DNA of 64,000 nt from HGM20899 sp964615195. Its GTDB lineage: Bacteria; Pseudomonadota; Gammaproteobacteria; Enterobacterales; Succinivibrionaceae. Positions 27,585-36,212 of the stretch are shown one piece after another. How positions within the stretch are numbered: position 1 is the stretch's first letter; every line of letters begins with the position of its first letter. The translations under genes and the position numbers were made by a program. Location of the stretch: the NCBI GenBank assembly GCA_964615195.1, contig CAZTNG010000001.1:1-64000 (forward strand), read 5' to 3'. The notes under the pieces were generated by a model, which saw nothing but the letters and a program-made list of their open reading frames with translations, was not told where the DNA came from and searched no databases.

Positions 27585-28238
27585 ATGTTAGAAATCAAAT
27601 ACAGAAAGCAACATGGTGTAGCCCTCATTGTAGCGTTGATGATTACAGTAATTATTGGTGTTATTGCTTTGGCTTTAGCAGATGTTTCGGTTAAGGGACA
27701 AAGAAAAGAAAATGCCTTTTTTAGCAATGAAGTTAGCTATAATAATTCAGTGTCAGCGTTGAATACGGCGTTAACTTTTTTATCTAAAACCTCAGGAACT
27801 CAAATTTATAATTTTGTTTCAACTAATCCTAGTCAACAATCTGGTAGACCTGCAGTATTAACATTGGATGGTAAAACTATTAATATTGCATCTATAAATG
27901 AAATTTACCAAGGAATGGATGCCCAATTATCAGATGAAAATTATTTAAATTTTGAGCAAAGTGATTCTGATTTTGATAACACAAAAGTATGGTATCGTAC
28001 TGCTGCTGGTTGGGGATCTAATTGCGCAAATTGTGTGCATATAAGTGATGCTAATGGAAACGTAGTATCTTCATATAGAATAGAAGCAAGAGATTTTTCA
28101 CCATTTTCTTCGGATGTTTCGGGTACAACAGCTAATATTGGATATAAGTTTTATCGTGTTACTGTTAGAGGTATTGACCCTATATCAAATGCTCAAACGA
28201 TTATTCAATCAAATATTGGAATACTCGATACGGAATAA
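27585..28238 (+). CDS. pilX: Type IV pilus assembly protein PilX
   Basis: Minor pilin of the GspK/PilX type. A hydrophobic N-helix starts after HG (HG-VALIVALMITVIIGVIALALADVSV) and lacks the +5 Glu, as is usual for the tip-forming member. It then has a soluble domain with a CANC Cys pair. GAGG lies 11 bases before the ATG. In most gammaproteobacteria pilX is followed by pilY1; here the next gene is a major-pilin-like gene. Confidence 0.83.
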   Translation: MLEIKYRKQHGVALIVALMITVIIGVIALALADVSVKGQRKENAFFSNEVSYNNSVSALNTALTFLSKTSGTQIYNFVSTNPSQQSGRPAVLTLDGKTINIASINEIYQGMDAQLSDENYLNFEQSDSDFDNTKVWYRTAAGWGSNCANCVHISDANGNVVSSYRIEARDFSPFSSDVSGTTANIGYKFYRVTVRGIDPISNAQTIIQSNIGILDTE

Positions 28239-28259
28239 TGGTTTAGGAGATTATAGTTT

Positions 28260-28685
28260 ATGAAAAGAAATGCACAAGGTTTTACATTAATTGAAATGTT
28301 AATTGTAATTGCTATTATAAGTATATTAGGTACAATTGCTATACAGGGTTATAGGAGTTATATAGTAGCTGCAAGAAGAAGTGCTGTACAACAAGAATTA
28401 GTTAAAGCTACTAATATTTTAGAGAATTGTTACTCACTAAATCAAACCTATATGAATTGTTTATCTTCTACTAATAATCTGACTGATTTTTTGGCTAGTT
28501 CAGATTCAAGCGGTTATTATGTTGATGGTGGTTCAGAAATTACTCAAAATAATTTCACCTTAAGAGTTACTGCTACGAATGCACAAAATGGTGATGATAG
28601 TGCATGCAAAAATTTAGGTATAAATAGAACAGGCAGAAAATTATCAGAAACTGACTACGATGTTCACGATAATAATTGCTGGTAA
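28260..28685 (+). CDS. pilE: Type IV pilin-like protein, PilE family
   Basis: Small pilin (141 residues) with a short leader and cleavage site QG-FTLIEMLIVIAIISILGTIA, Glu at +5. A C-terminal disulfide-bounded D region ends in NNCW. Similar proteins close the fimT-pilVWX-pilY1-pilE clusters. It could be a minor pilin or a fibre subunit. GGAG precedes the ATG by about 12 bases. Confidence 0.85.
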   Translation: MKRNAQGFTLIEMLIVIAIISILGTIAIQGYRSYIVAARRSAVQQELVKATNILENCYSLNQTYMNCLSSTNNLTDFLASSDSSGYYVDGGSEITQNNFTLRVTATNAQNGDDSACKNLGINRTGRKLSETDYDVHDNNCW

Positions 28686-28712
28686 AAATATTAATATAAA
28701 ATTTTCTTGAAA

Positions 28713-28749
28713 AATAAAGATGATATCTGTAAAAGATTTCATCTTTATT
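28713..28749. terminator. Terminator after the minor-pilin operon
   Basis: Eleven-base arms AATAAAGATGA and TCATCTTTATT with a 15-base loop lie between convergent pilE and rlmJ. The stem is AT-rich. Confidence 0.65.
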
Positions 28750-28761
28750 ATTTGTGATGAA

Positions 28762-29616
28762 TTAAATTCTTGGTGTTAAATATTCAACTTTGAAATTTGC
28801 GCCGTTATCAATAGCTAAATTATTAGCTAATATTGGCATAATCTTTAATAATTCCTCATCTAGTTGAAATGGTGCATTACAAATGATCATACCTGACGCA
28901 TTCATTCCAATTACTCGATCTTGTGTTGCTATTGATAGTTCAGCCTGAATAGTCGCATTTATACCTATTTTTTTCAATTCACGCACGAAGTTGTAACTTT
29001 CATCTGTTGCTTTACCTAAAACAGGGTACCAAATGGCAAAAATTCCTTGAGGGAATTTTCTATACCCTTCTTTTACAAGCTTTATTGTTTCTCTATAGTC
29101 ATTAGGCATTTCATATGATGGATCTATTAATACTAGACCTCTATGAATTAAAGGTGGCAATAGGGCGTTTAAGCCTTCTTTTGCTTCTCTGTGATGTACG
29201 TGACAATTCTTGCAGTAATGCATATTATATTTTAAATTTTCATATTCATTAGGATGTAATTCGATAAATTGCAGATTATCATCGTCTCTTGACAAATAAG
29301 ATGCGATATATGGTGAACCAGGGTAATTTTCAAGTTTAAGTTCATGATCATTAATGTCTCTTATAACTTTAAAATATTCTGGAACTAATTTCTCTAAATC
29401 TTCATTATTAATAATTTTGGCAACACCATTTAGGTATTCACTTGTTTTTTCACTCCAAATACTTTGTAGTGAATAGCATCCTGCACCAGCGTGCGTATCT
29501 ATATAGCTGAAAGGCTTATCTTTTTTCATGAGGGATCTCAAGATGAGACATAAAACAATATGCTTTAATACGTCTGCATGGTTTCCGGCATGAAAGCCGT
29601 GTCTATAACTTAACAT
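28762..29616 (-). CDS. rlmJ: 23S rRNA (adenine-2030-N6)-methyltransferase RlmJ
   Basis: SAM-dependent methyltransferase modifying A2030 of 23S rRNA. The N-terminus MLSYRHGFHAGNHADVLKH is nearly identical to E. coli RlmJ. SAM-binding DTHAGAG follows near residue 41-47, and the catalytic DPSYE motif (D-P-P-F/Y type) near residue 165. Length 284 is normal. It is 9 bases downstream of the ABC-F gene and probably co-transcribed. Confidence 0.94.
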   Translation of the reverse strand: MLSYRHGFHAGNHADVLKHIVLCLILRSLMKKDKPFSYIDTHAGAGCYSLQSIWSEKTSEYLNGVAKIINNEDLEKLVPEYFKVIRDINDHELKLENYPGSPYIASYLSRDDDNLQFIELHPNEYENLKYNMHYCKNCHVHHREAKEGLNALLPPLIHRGLVLIDPSYEMPNDYRETIKLVKEGYRKFPQGIFAIWYPVLGKATDESYNFVRELKKIGINATIQAELSIATQDRVIGMNASGMIICNAPFQLDEELLKIMPILANNLAIDNGANFKVEYLTPRI

Positions 29617-29625
29617 ATATTCTCT

Positions 29626-31557
29626 TTAATTTATGGTGAATTCTGATTCTTTCTGTTGTAGGATTTCACTTTTTTCAAGCCATTCCATTTCCGTTTCATC
29701 AAGCTCTGCTTGAATATTACGTTGTTCAGAAAGAGTTTTTTGCAAATCTTCTTTTCTATCGCTTTCATAAATAGAACTATCAGCTAAAATTGCTTCTAGA
29801 TTTTTTTTCTTATCCGTTAATTCTGAAAGCTTTTTTTCTAGTTTTTCTAGTTCAAGTTTAAACGGTCTTAAAGCTTGTCTAAACTGAGCTTCTGCTCTTT
29901 TTTGTTCTTTTGTTTTTGTTGAGCTAATTTCTGTATTTTGATTGGTTGATTTTATATTATCTTCATTTTTTTGAGCTGCTTTCTTTTTATCTAATTCAAC
30001 TAGATAGTTATGATAATCATCTAGATCTCCATCAAATTCACTTACTTTGCCTTCACTAACCATATAGAATTCATCTGTGGATGTTTTAAGTAAATGTCTA
30101 TCATGTGATACTACAATTAAAGCACCTTTGTAGTCGGAAAGTGCTATGATTATTGCTTCGCGCATTTGTAGATCTAGATGGTTTGTAGGTTCATCTAATA
30201 ATAATAAATTAGGTTTTTGCCATACAATCAATGCTAGTACAAGACGAGCCTTTTCACCACCACTAAAGTGATCTACACAATCAGTAGCTTTATCTCCACT
30301 AAACCCAAATCCTCCTAGGAAAGATCTTAGTTCAAGTTCTTTTACATCTGGAGCTAAATTCATAATATGAGAAAGGGGACTTCCGTTAGAATCTAAATAT
30401 TCAAGTTGGTGTTGAGCAAAGTAGCCAACTTTTATTCCTTTAGCTAAATTGATTGTTCCTGAAATTGGTGGAATTTCACTAGCGATTGTTTTTATAAAGG
30501 TTGATTTACCTGCTCCATTGCGACCTAATAAACCAATTCTTGATCCAGGAACGAGATTTAATTTTATTTCATTTAAAATTATAGTTGAGTCGTAACCTGC
30601 ATTTAAATTTTCCATTTTGACTAGAGTTTGTGGCAGATCTTCACAATCAAAAAATTTAAACGAGAAAGGTGAATCAGCTTGCGCTAAAACAATTTTCTCC
30701 ATTCTTTCCATGGCTTTTAGTCTACTTTGTGCTTGCTTTGCCTTAGTAGCTTTATATCTAAATTTATCAACAAAGCTTTGCATATGAGAAAGTGTTCTTT
30801 GTTGTTTTTCATACATCGATTGTTGTAATGCTAACTTTTGTGTTCTTTCTATTTCAAATGAAGTGTAATTACCTGTGTAGCAATTTAATTTTTTATGTTC
30901 AATGTGGATAATATGTGTGCAAATATTATCAAGAAAATCTCTATCATGGGAAATGATAACTAATGTTCCACGATAAGCTTTTAACCAATCTTCAAGCCAA
31001 ATTACTGTATCTAAATCTAAGTGATTGGTTGGTTCGTCTAACAATAATAAATCAGATTGACATATTAGCGCTTGTGCTAAATTTAAGCGCATACGCCATC
31101 CGCCAGAAAAGTCTTTGGTAGGTTTTTTAAAATCTTCAGTACTGAAACCTAAACCTTGTAGTAATGAGCCGGCTCTAGATTTTATAGTATAAGCTCCTAC
31201 TAGTTCTAATTCTTCATGAATTTTTGCTAAAAGTAAGCCATCATTTTTTTGTGTGGCTATATCAAGTTGTTTTTCTAGTTCTCTATATTTCTTATCGCCA
31301 TCTAACACATAGTCAATCGCAGATTCTTCTAAACCTGGAGTTTCCTGTGATACAGAGCTAATAACCCAATTTTTGGGAATGGAAATGCTACCATTTTCAG
31401 GTTGTAATTCACCTTTAAATAAGGCAAACAGTGTTGATTTTCCGCAACCATTTCTACCAATTAAACCTACTCTTTTGTTTGGGTAGATTGTAGCATTTGA
31501 TTCTTCAAGAAGAACATTTGTTCCTCTCATTACTTCTAGGTTATTTATATAAATCAT
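29626..31557 (-). CDS. yheS: ABC-F ATPase YheS, ribosome-associated
   Basis: Soluble protein of 643 residues with two ABC nucleotide-binding domains and no membrane segment. Walker A motifs are GRNGCGKST (about 34-42) and GRNGAGKST (about 344-352). Signatures are FSGGWRMRL and FSGGEKARL, and Walker B motifs LLLLDEPTNHLDL occur twice. A Lys/Gln-rich linker and a C-terminal coiled coil (about 545-640) follow. It matches E. coli YheS along its length. Relatives act on stalled ribosomes at the E site. It lies beside slyD as in E. coli. Confidence 0.94.
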   Translation of the reverse strand: MIYINNLEVMRGTNVLLEESNATIYPNKRVGLIGRNGCGKSTLFALFKGELQPENGSISIPKNWVISSVSQETPGLEESAIDYVLDGDKKYRELEKQLDIATQKNDGLLLAKIHEELELVGAYTIKSRAGSLLQGLGFSTEDFKKPTKDFSGGWRMRLNLAQALICQSDLLLLDEPTNHLDLDTVIWLEDWLKAYRGTLVIISHDRDFLDNICTHIIHIEHKKLNCYTGNYTSFEIERTQKLALQQSMYEKQQRTLSHMQSFVDKFRYKATKAKQAQSRLKAMERMEKIVLAQADSPFSFKFFDCEDLPQTLVKMENLNAGYDSTIILNEIKLNLVPGSRIGLLGRNGAGKSTFIKTIASEIPPISGTINLAKGIKVGYFAQHQLEYLDSNGSPLSHIMNLAPDVKELELRSFLGGFGFSGDKATDCVDHFSGGEKARLVLALIVWQKPNLLLLDEPTNHLDLQMREAIIIALSDYKGALIVVSHDRHLLKTSTDEFYMVSEGKVSEFDGDLDDYHNYLVELDKKKAAQKNEDNIKSTNQNTEISSTKTKEQKRAEAQFRQALRPFKLELEKLEKKLSELTDKKKNLEAILADSSIYESDRKEDLQKTLSEQRNIQAELDETEMEWLEKSEILQQKESEFTIN

Positions 31558-31748
31558 TTACTTCTATGTTATTTGATAATCTTTTCTTTGGTTATTATAC
31601 ATTTTTTACTTAATTTGTGTTGTTGATTGTTAGTTCAAGTATTGAATAATATGGAATATTGAAACAAGTACATTTTTAATCGAAATAATCTATTGTCATG
31701 CTATAATATCAACAAATTACCTTGTTATTAAAAGTTGAGATTTTGAGA

Positions 31749-32561
31749 ATGAAGATTACAACAAATACCGTTGTTACTATGGACTTTATTGTAACTGATG
31801 AGAAAGGGCAGGTTTTAGATACCACAAATGGTGAAGAACCGATGTCTGTATTAATTGGTCATTCAGGTGTAGTACCTGGTTTAGAGGACGAACTACTTGG
31901 CCATGAAGAAGGTGAAAGAGTGGAAGCTGTTGTAACTCCTGATAGAGCGTATGGTGAACATCATAAAGAGTTAGAACAAACAATCGAAAAATCTCTTTTT
32001 GAGGGTATGGAATTTAATGTTGGTGATACATTCCTAGCTGATACTGATTTTGGTAAAAAACCAATTGTAGTAAAAGAAATTTTAGAAGATTCTGTTTTGG
32101 TGGATGGTAATCATCCTTTAGCAGGAATGACATTAAAATTTATGGTTGATATTGTTTCTGTAAGACAAGCAACTGATTCAGAAATTGAGCATGGACACGT
32201 TCATGGTTCTAATGATTCATGTGGTTGCGATCATGATCATGGTGATGAACATGGATGTTGTGGGCATCACCATCATGAAGAAGATCATGAATGCTGTGGA
32301 AAACATAAGCATGAAGAAGATCANNNNNNNNNNNNNNNNNNNNNNNNNNNNNNNNNNNNNNNNNNNNNNNNNNNNNNNNNNNNNNNNNNNNNNNNNNNNN
32401 NNNNNNNNNNNNNNNNNNNNNNNGAATGCTGTGGAAAACATAAGCATGAAGAAGATCACGAATGTTGTGGAAAACATAAGCATGAAGAAGATCACGAATG
32501 CTGTGGAAAACATAAGCATGAAGAAGATCATGAATGTTGTGGCAAGCATAAGCACGATTAA
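31749..32561 (+). CDS. slyD: FKBP-type peptidyl-prolyl isomerase SlyD with repeat metal-binding tail (contains assembly gap)
   Basis: Prolyl isomerase/chaperone that also binds Ni2+ and other metals. The FKBP domain with inserted flap (about 1-145; VVTMDFIVTDEKG, GLEDELLGHEEGE, YGEHH) is normal. The start at 31749 matches the family N-terminus; an upstream frame from 31722 lacks homology. A His/Cys/Glu-rich tail follows, built of a 12-residue unit ECCGKHKHEEDH. One degenerate and one full copy precede, and three full plus one partial copy follow, a run of 100 N at 32324-32423. True copy number is therefore unknown. Confidence 0.92.
   Translation: MKITTNTVVTMDFIVTDEKGQVLDTTNGEEPMSVLIGHSGVVPGLEDELLGHEEGERVEAVVTPDRAYGEHHKELEQTIEKSLFEGMEFNVGDTFLADTDFGKKPIVVKEILEDSVLVDGNHPLAGMTLKFMVDIVSVRQATDSEIEHGHVHGSNDSCGCDHDHGDEHGCCGHHHHEEDHECCGKHKHEEDXXXXXXXXXXXXXXXXXXXXXXXXXXXXXXXXXXECCGKHKHEEDHECCGKHKHEEDHECCGKHKHEEDHECCGKHKHD
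32240..32561 (+). repeat. 36-bp coding tandem repeat interrupted by 100 N
   Basis: A 36-base unit encoding ECCGKHKHEEDH repeats almost perfectly on both sides of an undetermined run (32324-32423). The copies differ only at third positions (for example GATCAT/GATCAC, TGCTGT/TGTTGT). Closing the gap with whole units would need 1+36n bases. 100 does not fit, so the N run is a default placeholder over an unresolved array. Confidence 0.95.
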
Positions 32562-32631
32562 TATACAAAAAGTATTGTAGAGTATTTACGGAATAATGTT
32601 TTGCTGAAAATACTTTGCTGTTTCATTTGTT

Positions 32632-32659
32632 AAGCCAGTAATGAAAATGCTGGCTTTTT
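32632..32659 (+). terminator. Rho-independent terminator of slyD
   Basis: Seven-bp stem (AAGCCAG with CTGGCTT), an 11-base loop and TTTTT. It lies 71 bases after slyD and 17 bases before thiI. Confidence 0.8.
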
Positions 32660-32675
32660 GTTAATATAGATAATC

Positions 32676-34181
32676 ATGAAATATATAATAAAACTTTTTC
32701 CTGAAATTATTATTAAAAGTAAGTCTGTAAGACATTTGATGACCAAGGTTTTGCAAAGTAATATTCGTAATGTTTTAAAAAGACATAATATAATAGTAAA
32801 GGTTCATATTGAATGGGACAAAATAGTATTATCAACAGTTGATAATGAGTGTCCTGAGAATCTAACTTCTCAAGAATTAATTTCTTTATTACAAAATATT
32901 CCAGGTATTCAGTCTGTTTTAGAAGTACAAGAATTTGCATATACATCTGTACACGATATATATGAAAAAACAGCAGCATATTATGGAGAAGAAATTAAAA
33001 ATAAGACATTTTGCGTACGTGTTAAGCGCAAAGGCAAGCAAGAATTCACATCAATAGATGTTGAAAAATATGTCGGTGGTGGTTTGTATCAAAATTTTCC
33101 ATCTGTTGGTGTTAAATTAAAAAATCCTGATTTAACCATAAATTTGGAAATTGATAATGATAAGTTGTATCTAATAACTGGTAAATATTTAGGTTTAGGT
33201 GGTTATCCATTATCAACTCAGGAAGATGTATTAAGCTTGATTTCTGGTGGTTTTGATTCTGGTGTTTCTACTTACCAATTTATAAAAAGAGGTTGTAGAG
33301 TTCATTATTTATTTTTTAATATGGGCGGCTCAGCGCATGAGGTTGGCGTAAAACAGGAAAGTTATTACTTATGGGATAAATTCGGTTCATCGCATAAGGT
33401 CCGTTTTATAACAGTACCATTTGAAGAAATGATTGGGGAAATTTTAACAAAAGTTGATCATAGTGTTCGCGGAGTCATTTTGAAAAGAATGATGATGAGG
33501 GTGTCTTCAATTATTGCTAAGAAAATTGGTGTAGAAGCTTTGGTAACTGGTGAAAGTGTTGGCCAAGTTTCTAGTCAAACTTTAACAAATTTGTCTGTTA
33601 TTGATAGAGTATCTGAGACATTAATTTTACGTCCGCTTATTGTTAGTGATAAACAGGACATTATTGATGAATCAAGAAGAATTGGTACCATACATTTTGC
33701 AGAAACTATGCCTGAATATTGTGGTGTAATTTCTGATAGACCAACTGTAAAAGCAGATGTTAAATTTGTAGAAGAACAAGAATCTTTAATTGATCCTACT
33801 CTTGTTACTAAACTTGCAGATGAATCAAAATGGATGGATGTTCGCAAAATTCCTGAAGATACAAAACAGGTAATCGACGAAGTTGAAATTGCAGAATTTG
33901 CTGCAAGTAATGAAATTGTTGTGGATATTCGAGCTCAGGATGAAATTGATGCCAAGCCTTTAAATACTGATAAGCCACACTTAGAAATTCCATTTTTTAA
34001 GATATCTACAGTATTTCCTGATCTAGATAGGACTAAAACATATTTACTATACTGTGATAAAGGTGTTATGAGTAAAATGCAAGCTATGTACATTAAGGAG
34101 CAGGGGCATTTGAATGTTAAAATTTATAGACCTAGACCAAAGTCTACAGGTTGCTGCGCTGCTGAAGAATGTAAAGATTAA
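32676..34181 (+). CDS. thiI: tRNA 4-thiouridine synthase and thiamine sulfur carrier ThiI
   Basis: Adenylates and thiolates U8 of tRNA and donates sulfur for thiazole synthesis. An N-terminal ferredoxin-like plus THUMP region spans about 1-165. The PP-loop is SLISGGFDSGVST (187-199). Cys349 in MPEYCGV and the persulfide Cys460 in LLYCDKGV of the rhodanese domain correspond to E. coli Cys344 and Cys456. After the usual C-terminal end (KIYRP) there is an extra tail of about 15 residues with a CC pair and another Cys. Length is 501. Confidence 0.96.
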   Translation: MKYIIKLFPEIIIKSKSVRHLMTKVLQSNIRNVLKRHNIIVKVHIEWDKIVLSTVDNECPENLTSQELISLLQNIPGIQSVLEVQEFAYTSVHDIYEKTAAYYGEEIKNKTFCVRVKRKGKQEFTSIDVEKYVGGGLYQNFPSVGVKLKNPDLTINLEIDNDKLYLITGKYLGLGGYPLSTQEDVLSLISGGFDSGVSTYQFIKRGCRVHYLFFNMGGSAHEVGVKQESYYLWDKFGSSHKVRFITVPFEEMIGEILTKVDHSVRGVILKRMMMRVSSIIAKKIGVEALVTGESVGQVSSQTLTNLSVIDRVSETLILRPLIVSDKQDIIDESRRIGTIHFAETMPEYCGVISDRPTVKADVKFVEEQESLIDPTLVTKLADESKWMDVRKIPEDTKQVIDEVEIAEFAASNEIVVDIRAQDEIDAKPLNTDKPHLEIPFFKISTVFPDLDRTKTYLLYCDKGVMSKMQAMYIKEQGHLNVKIYRPRPKSTGCCAAEECKD

Positions 34182-34210
34182 TTATAAAGTCTAAATTTTT
34201 TATGAAAAGA

Positions 34211-34241
34211 AAACCAGTTTTGAAAAACTCAAAACTGGTTT
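34211..34241. terminator. Bidirectional terminator between thiI and yajL
   Basis: Thirteen-base perfect arms (AAACCAGTTTTGA and its complement) with a 5-base loop, between convergent genes. Confidence 0.88.
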
Positions 34242-34246
34242 AGTCA

Positions 34247-34804
34247 TTAATAAAGCATGTCAGCATATACCTTGTTGGCGATATTATCATCTGCTAAATA
34301 CCTTAGAATTGTAAAGGCAAAGTCTGTTGCGTATGCCGGGCCTTTTGCTGTAATGATATTATTTTGTGGGTCAACAACGACTCCTTCATCAACAAAGCAA
34401 GGAATATCATCAGTGGTACCTGGGTAACCTGTTGCAGGAGTTTTTTCACTTAATATTCCATGTGCTGTTAAAACAAGTCCTGGTGCAGCACAAATAGCCG
34501 CAATTAGTTTGTGATTTGCTTGTTGAGTTCTTAGCATTTCCCCTAGAAGAAGAGAATCCCTACAATTCATCGAACCTTGCAAACCACCAGGAATAATAAT
34601 GGCATCAAATTTTGTGATATCTATATCCTTAAGTAAAGCATCGGCCTGCAATATTGTGCCATGAGCGCAATTGATGTCTACATCATATTCATGATTCAGA
34701 GCTCCAATAATTACATTTATTTCACCTCTAGATAAGATATCGATAACTGAAACGGTTTCTAATTCTTCAGCTCCAGGTGCAACAACAATAAGTGCGTTCG
34801 TCAT
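34247..34804 (-). CDS. yajL: DJ-1/PfpI family protein YajL
   Basis: Homologue of human DJ-1 and E. coli YajL (chaperone/deglycase activity reported for the family). The nucleophile-elbow Cys105 lies in AAICAAPG with the conserved Glu in PGAEELE near the N-terminus. The 185-residue length is standard. It lies 13 bases after panE on the same strand and converges on thiI, the same neighbourhood as in E. coli. Confidence 0.9.
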   Translation of the reverse strand: MTNALIVVAPGAEELETVSVIDILSRGEINVIIGALNHEYDVDINCAHGTILQADALLKDIDITKFDAIIIPGGLQGSMNCRDSLLLGEMLRTQQANHKLIAAICAAPGLVLTAHGILSEKTPATGYPGTTDDIPCFVDEGVVVDPQNNIITAKGPAYATDFAFTILRYLADDNIANKVYADMLY

Positions 34805-34817
34805 GTTTATAATCCTC

Positions 34818-35753
34818 TTAACTTAATTTTGCATAAATAGTTTTAATATTAGGAATTTCTATTTCGTGTTTGTTGGCTATATTAACAACAAAACCTAAAA
34901 TATATTCTATCTCTGATTGTCTGTTATATAAATAATCTTGCTCCATTGATGAGTAATTTTCTGCGGTAATGTGCACAATAGTCATTACTTTTTGAAAAAT
35001 ATAGTCGGAAGTTATTGGTAGACCTAACGTATTAATAATTGGAGCTAATTCTTTACACAAAATCTTAATTTCATTTTGTTTTAATGAAAGTTCACCATTT
35101 TTGCATTTATAGAAAGCTGTTAAGGGGTTAATAATGGCGTTTACAGCAAGTTTTTGTAAAAGATATAAATTAATATTACGTACAAATTTTGTATTTGGGA
35201 TGGCATTACATAGCAGATTTAGTAATGGGGATATAAAATTATTGCACTTAGTTGCTTTCCCTATATATGTATTACCTAATCCTTTGTGTATACTAGTGAA
35301 TTTATTGTGAATAGCTCCATTTGTCGTTGTAGCAAAATAAACTTTAAATCCTTTGAGTAAATTGCTTGCCTGCTGTTGAATCCCCATTCCATTAGTGAGA
35401 ATAATAATTTCTGCATTAGGATTTAAATATGGCAATATGTCTTGGCATACATCAATTAAATTATAAGTTTTGGTAGTTATTAGTATAATTTGAGCCTGTG
35501 AAATATTTTTTAAAGCAAGTATTTTTGCAGGTTTTCTTATTGTTCGTTTAGGTTGAATAAAATTAGTTACCTGTACGTTGTTTATGTTTTTTCGGGTATC
35601 ACAAAAAAAAATGTCAAAAAGTTTGCAGCGAGATATTTGATGATAGTATAGCTGACCAATACTTCCTGCGCCGATAATGGCTAATTTTGGTAAGTTTGTT
35701 TTTTTTATAATGTAACTTTGGTTGTTTTTTTTTCGTATACTATTTCTTAACAT
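34818..35753 (-). CDS. panE: 2-dehydropantoate 2-reductase (ketopantoate reductase)
   Basis: NADPH-dependent reduction of ketopantoate in pantothenate synthesis. A Rossmann motif GAGSIG lies at 28-33, later than usual because of a basic N-terminal extension of about 20 residues with no alternative start. The NGMG motif sits near residue 123, the catalytic Lys in QKLAVNAIINPLTAF, and the Glu in RQSEIEYI. At 311 residues it is divergent but keeps the catalytic set. Confidence 0.86.
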   Translation of the reverse strand: MLRNSIRKKNNQSYIIKKTNLPKLAIIGAGSIGQLYYHQISRCKLFDIFFCDTRKNINNVQVTNFIQPKRTIRKPAKILALKNISQAQIILITTKTYNLIDVCQDILPYLNPNAEIIILTNGMGIQQQASNLLKGFKVYFATTTNGAIHNKFTSIHKGLGNTYIGKATKCNNFISPLLNLLCNAIPNTKFVRNINLYLLQKLAVNAIINPLTAFYKCKNGELSLKQNEIKILCKELAPIINTLGLPITSDYIFQKVMTIVHITAENYSSMEQDYLYNRQSEIEYILGFVVNIANKHEIEIPNIKTIYAKLS

Positions 35754-35904
35754 TTGCTTTTATTAGCCCAAAGACTATCAGATTAATCATTTATGAGTAA
35801 GTATGCATTATTATGCAAAAAAAAAGTAGTTTTTTGGGGAATTTTATAACACGTGGTATAATTATCAATTCAGAACGACTGTTATCTTTCGTTGGAGATT
35901 TGTA

Positions 35905-36165
35905 ATGGATAGCAATGAACAAAATTTTGAAGAAATGTTAGCTAGTTTGGAAGACATTGTGCAAAAGATGGAAAATCAAGAAATGTCTTTAGATGAACAG
36001 TTACAAAATTTTTCTAAAGGGATAAATCTAGTTAGTTCTTGTGAAAAAAAATTACAAGTGGCTGAATCTCAGGTTAAGATTTTATTAAATAAAGATAATA
36101 ATCCAGATAATGATACTATTTCTAATTTTACGCCAAAAAATGATTCTGATGAATTTGCTTCGTAA
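35905..36165 (+). CDS. xseB: Exodeoxyribonuclease VII small subunit
   Basis: Small helical subunit that binds XseA. The conserved FEEMLASLEDIVQKME and EQLQNFSKGI segments form the helical hairpin. The 86-residue length is normal. The C-terminal tail is Asn/Asp-rich. It leads the xseB-ispA-dxs operon. Confidence 0.94.
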   Translation: MDSNEQNFEEMLASLEDIVQKMENQEMSLDEQLQNFSKGINLVSSCEKKLQVAESQVKILLNKDNNPDNDTISNFTPKNDSDEFAS

Positions 36166-36212
36166 TAATTATAAACATTCTTGTTTCAATTTACTTAAGG
36201 ATGAATGTTAAA

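Noticed and set aside
32324..32423. slyD broken by a frameshift at the N run
   Set aside because: The frame continues on both sides, and the N count is a placeholder. Nothing shows a real break.
32240..32561. 36-bp repeats as a CRISPR array
   Set aside because: The unit length matches some CRISPR repeats, but there are no spacers. The units are contiguous, in frame with slyD and translate to a His/Cys-rich peptide.
32185..32580. Other open frames on both strands across the slyD repeat
   Set aside because: A tandem repeat of 36 bases without stops in one unit stays open in several frames. These frames have no ribosome-binding site or recognisable product.
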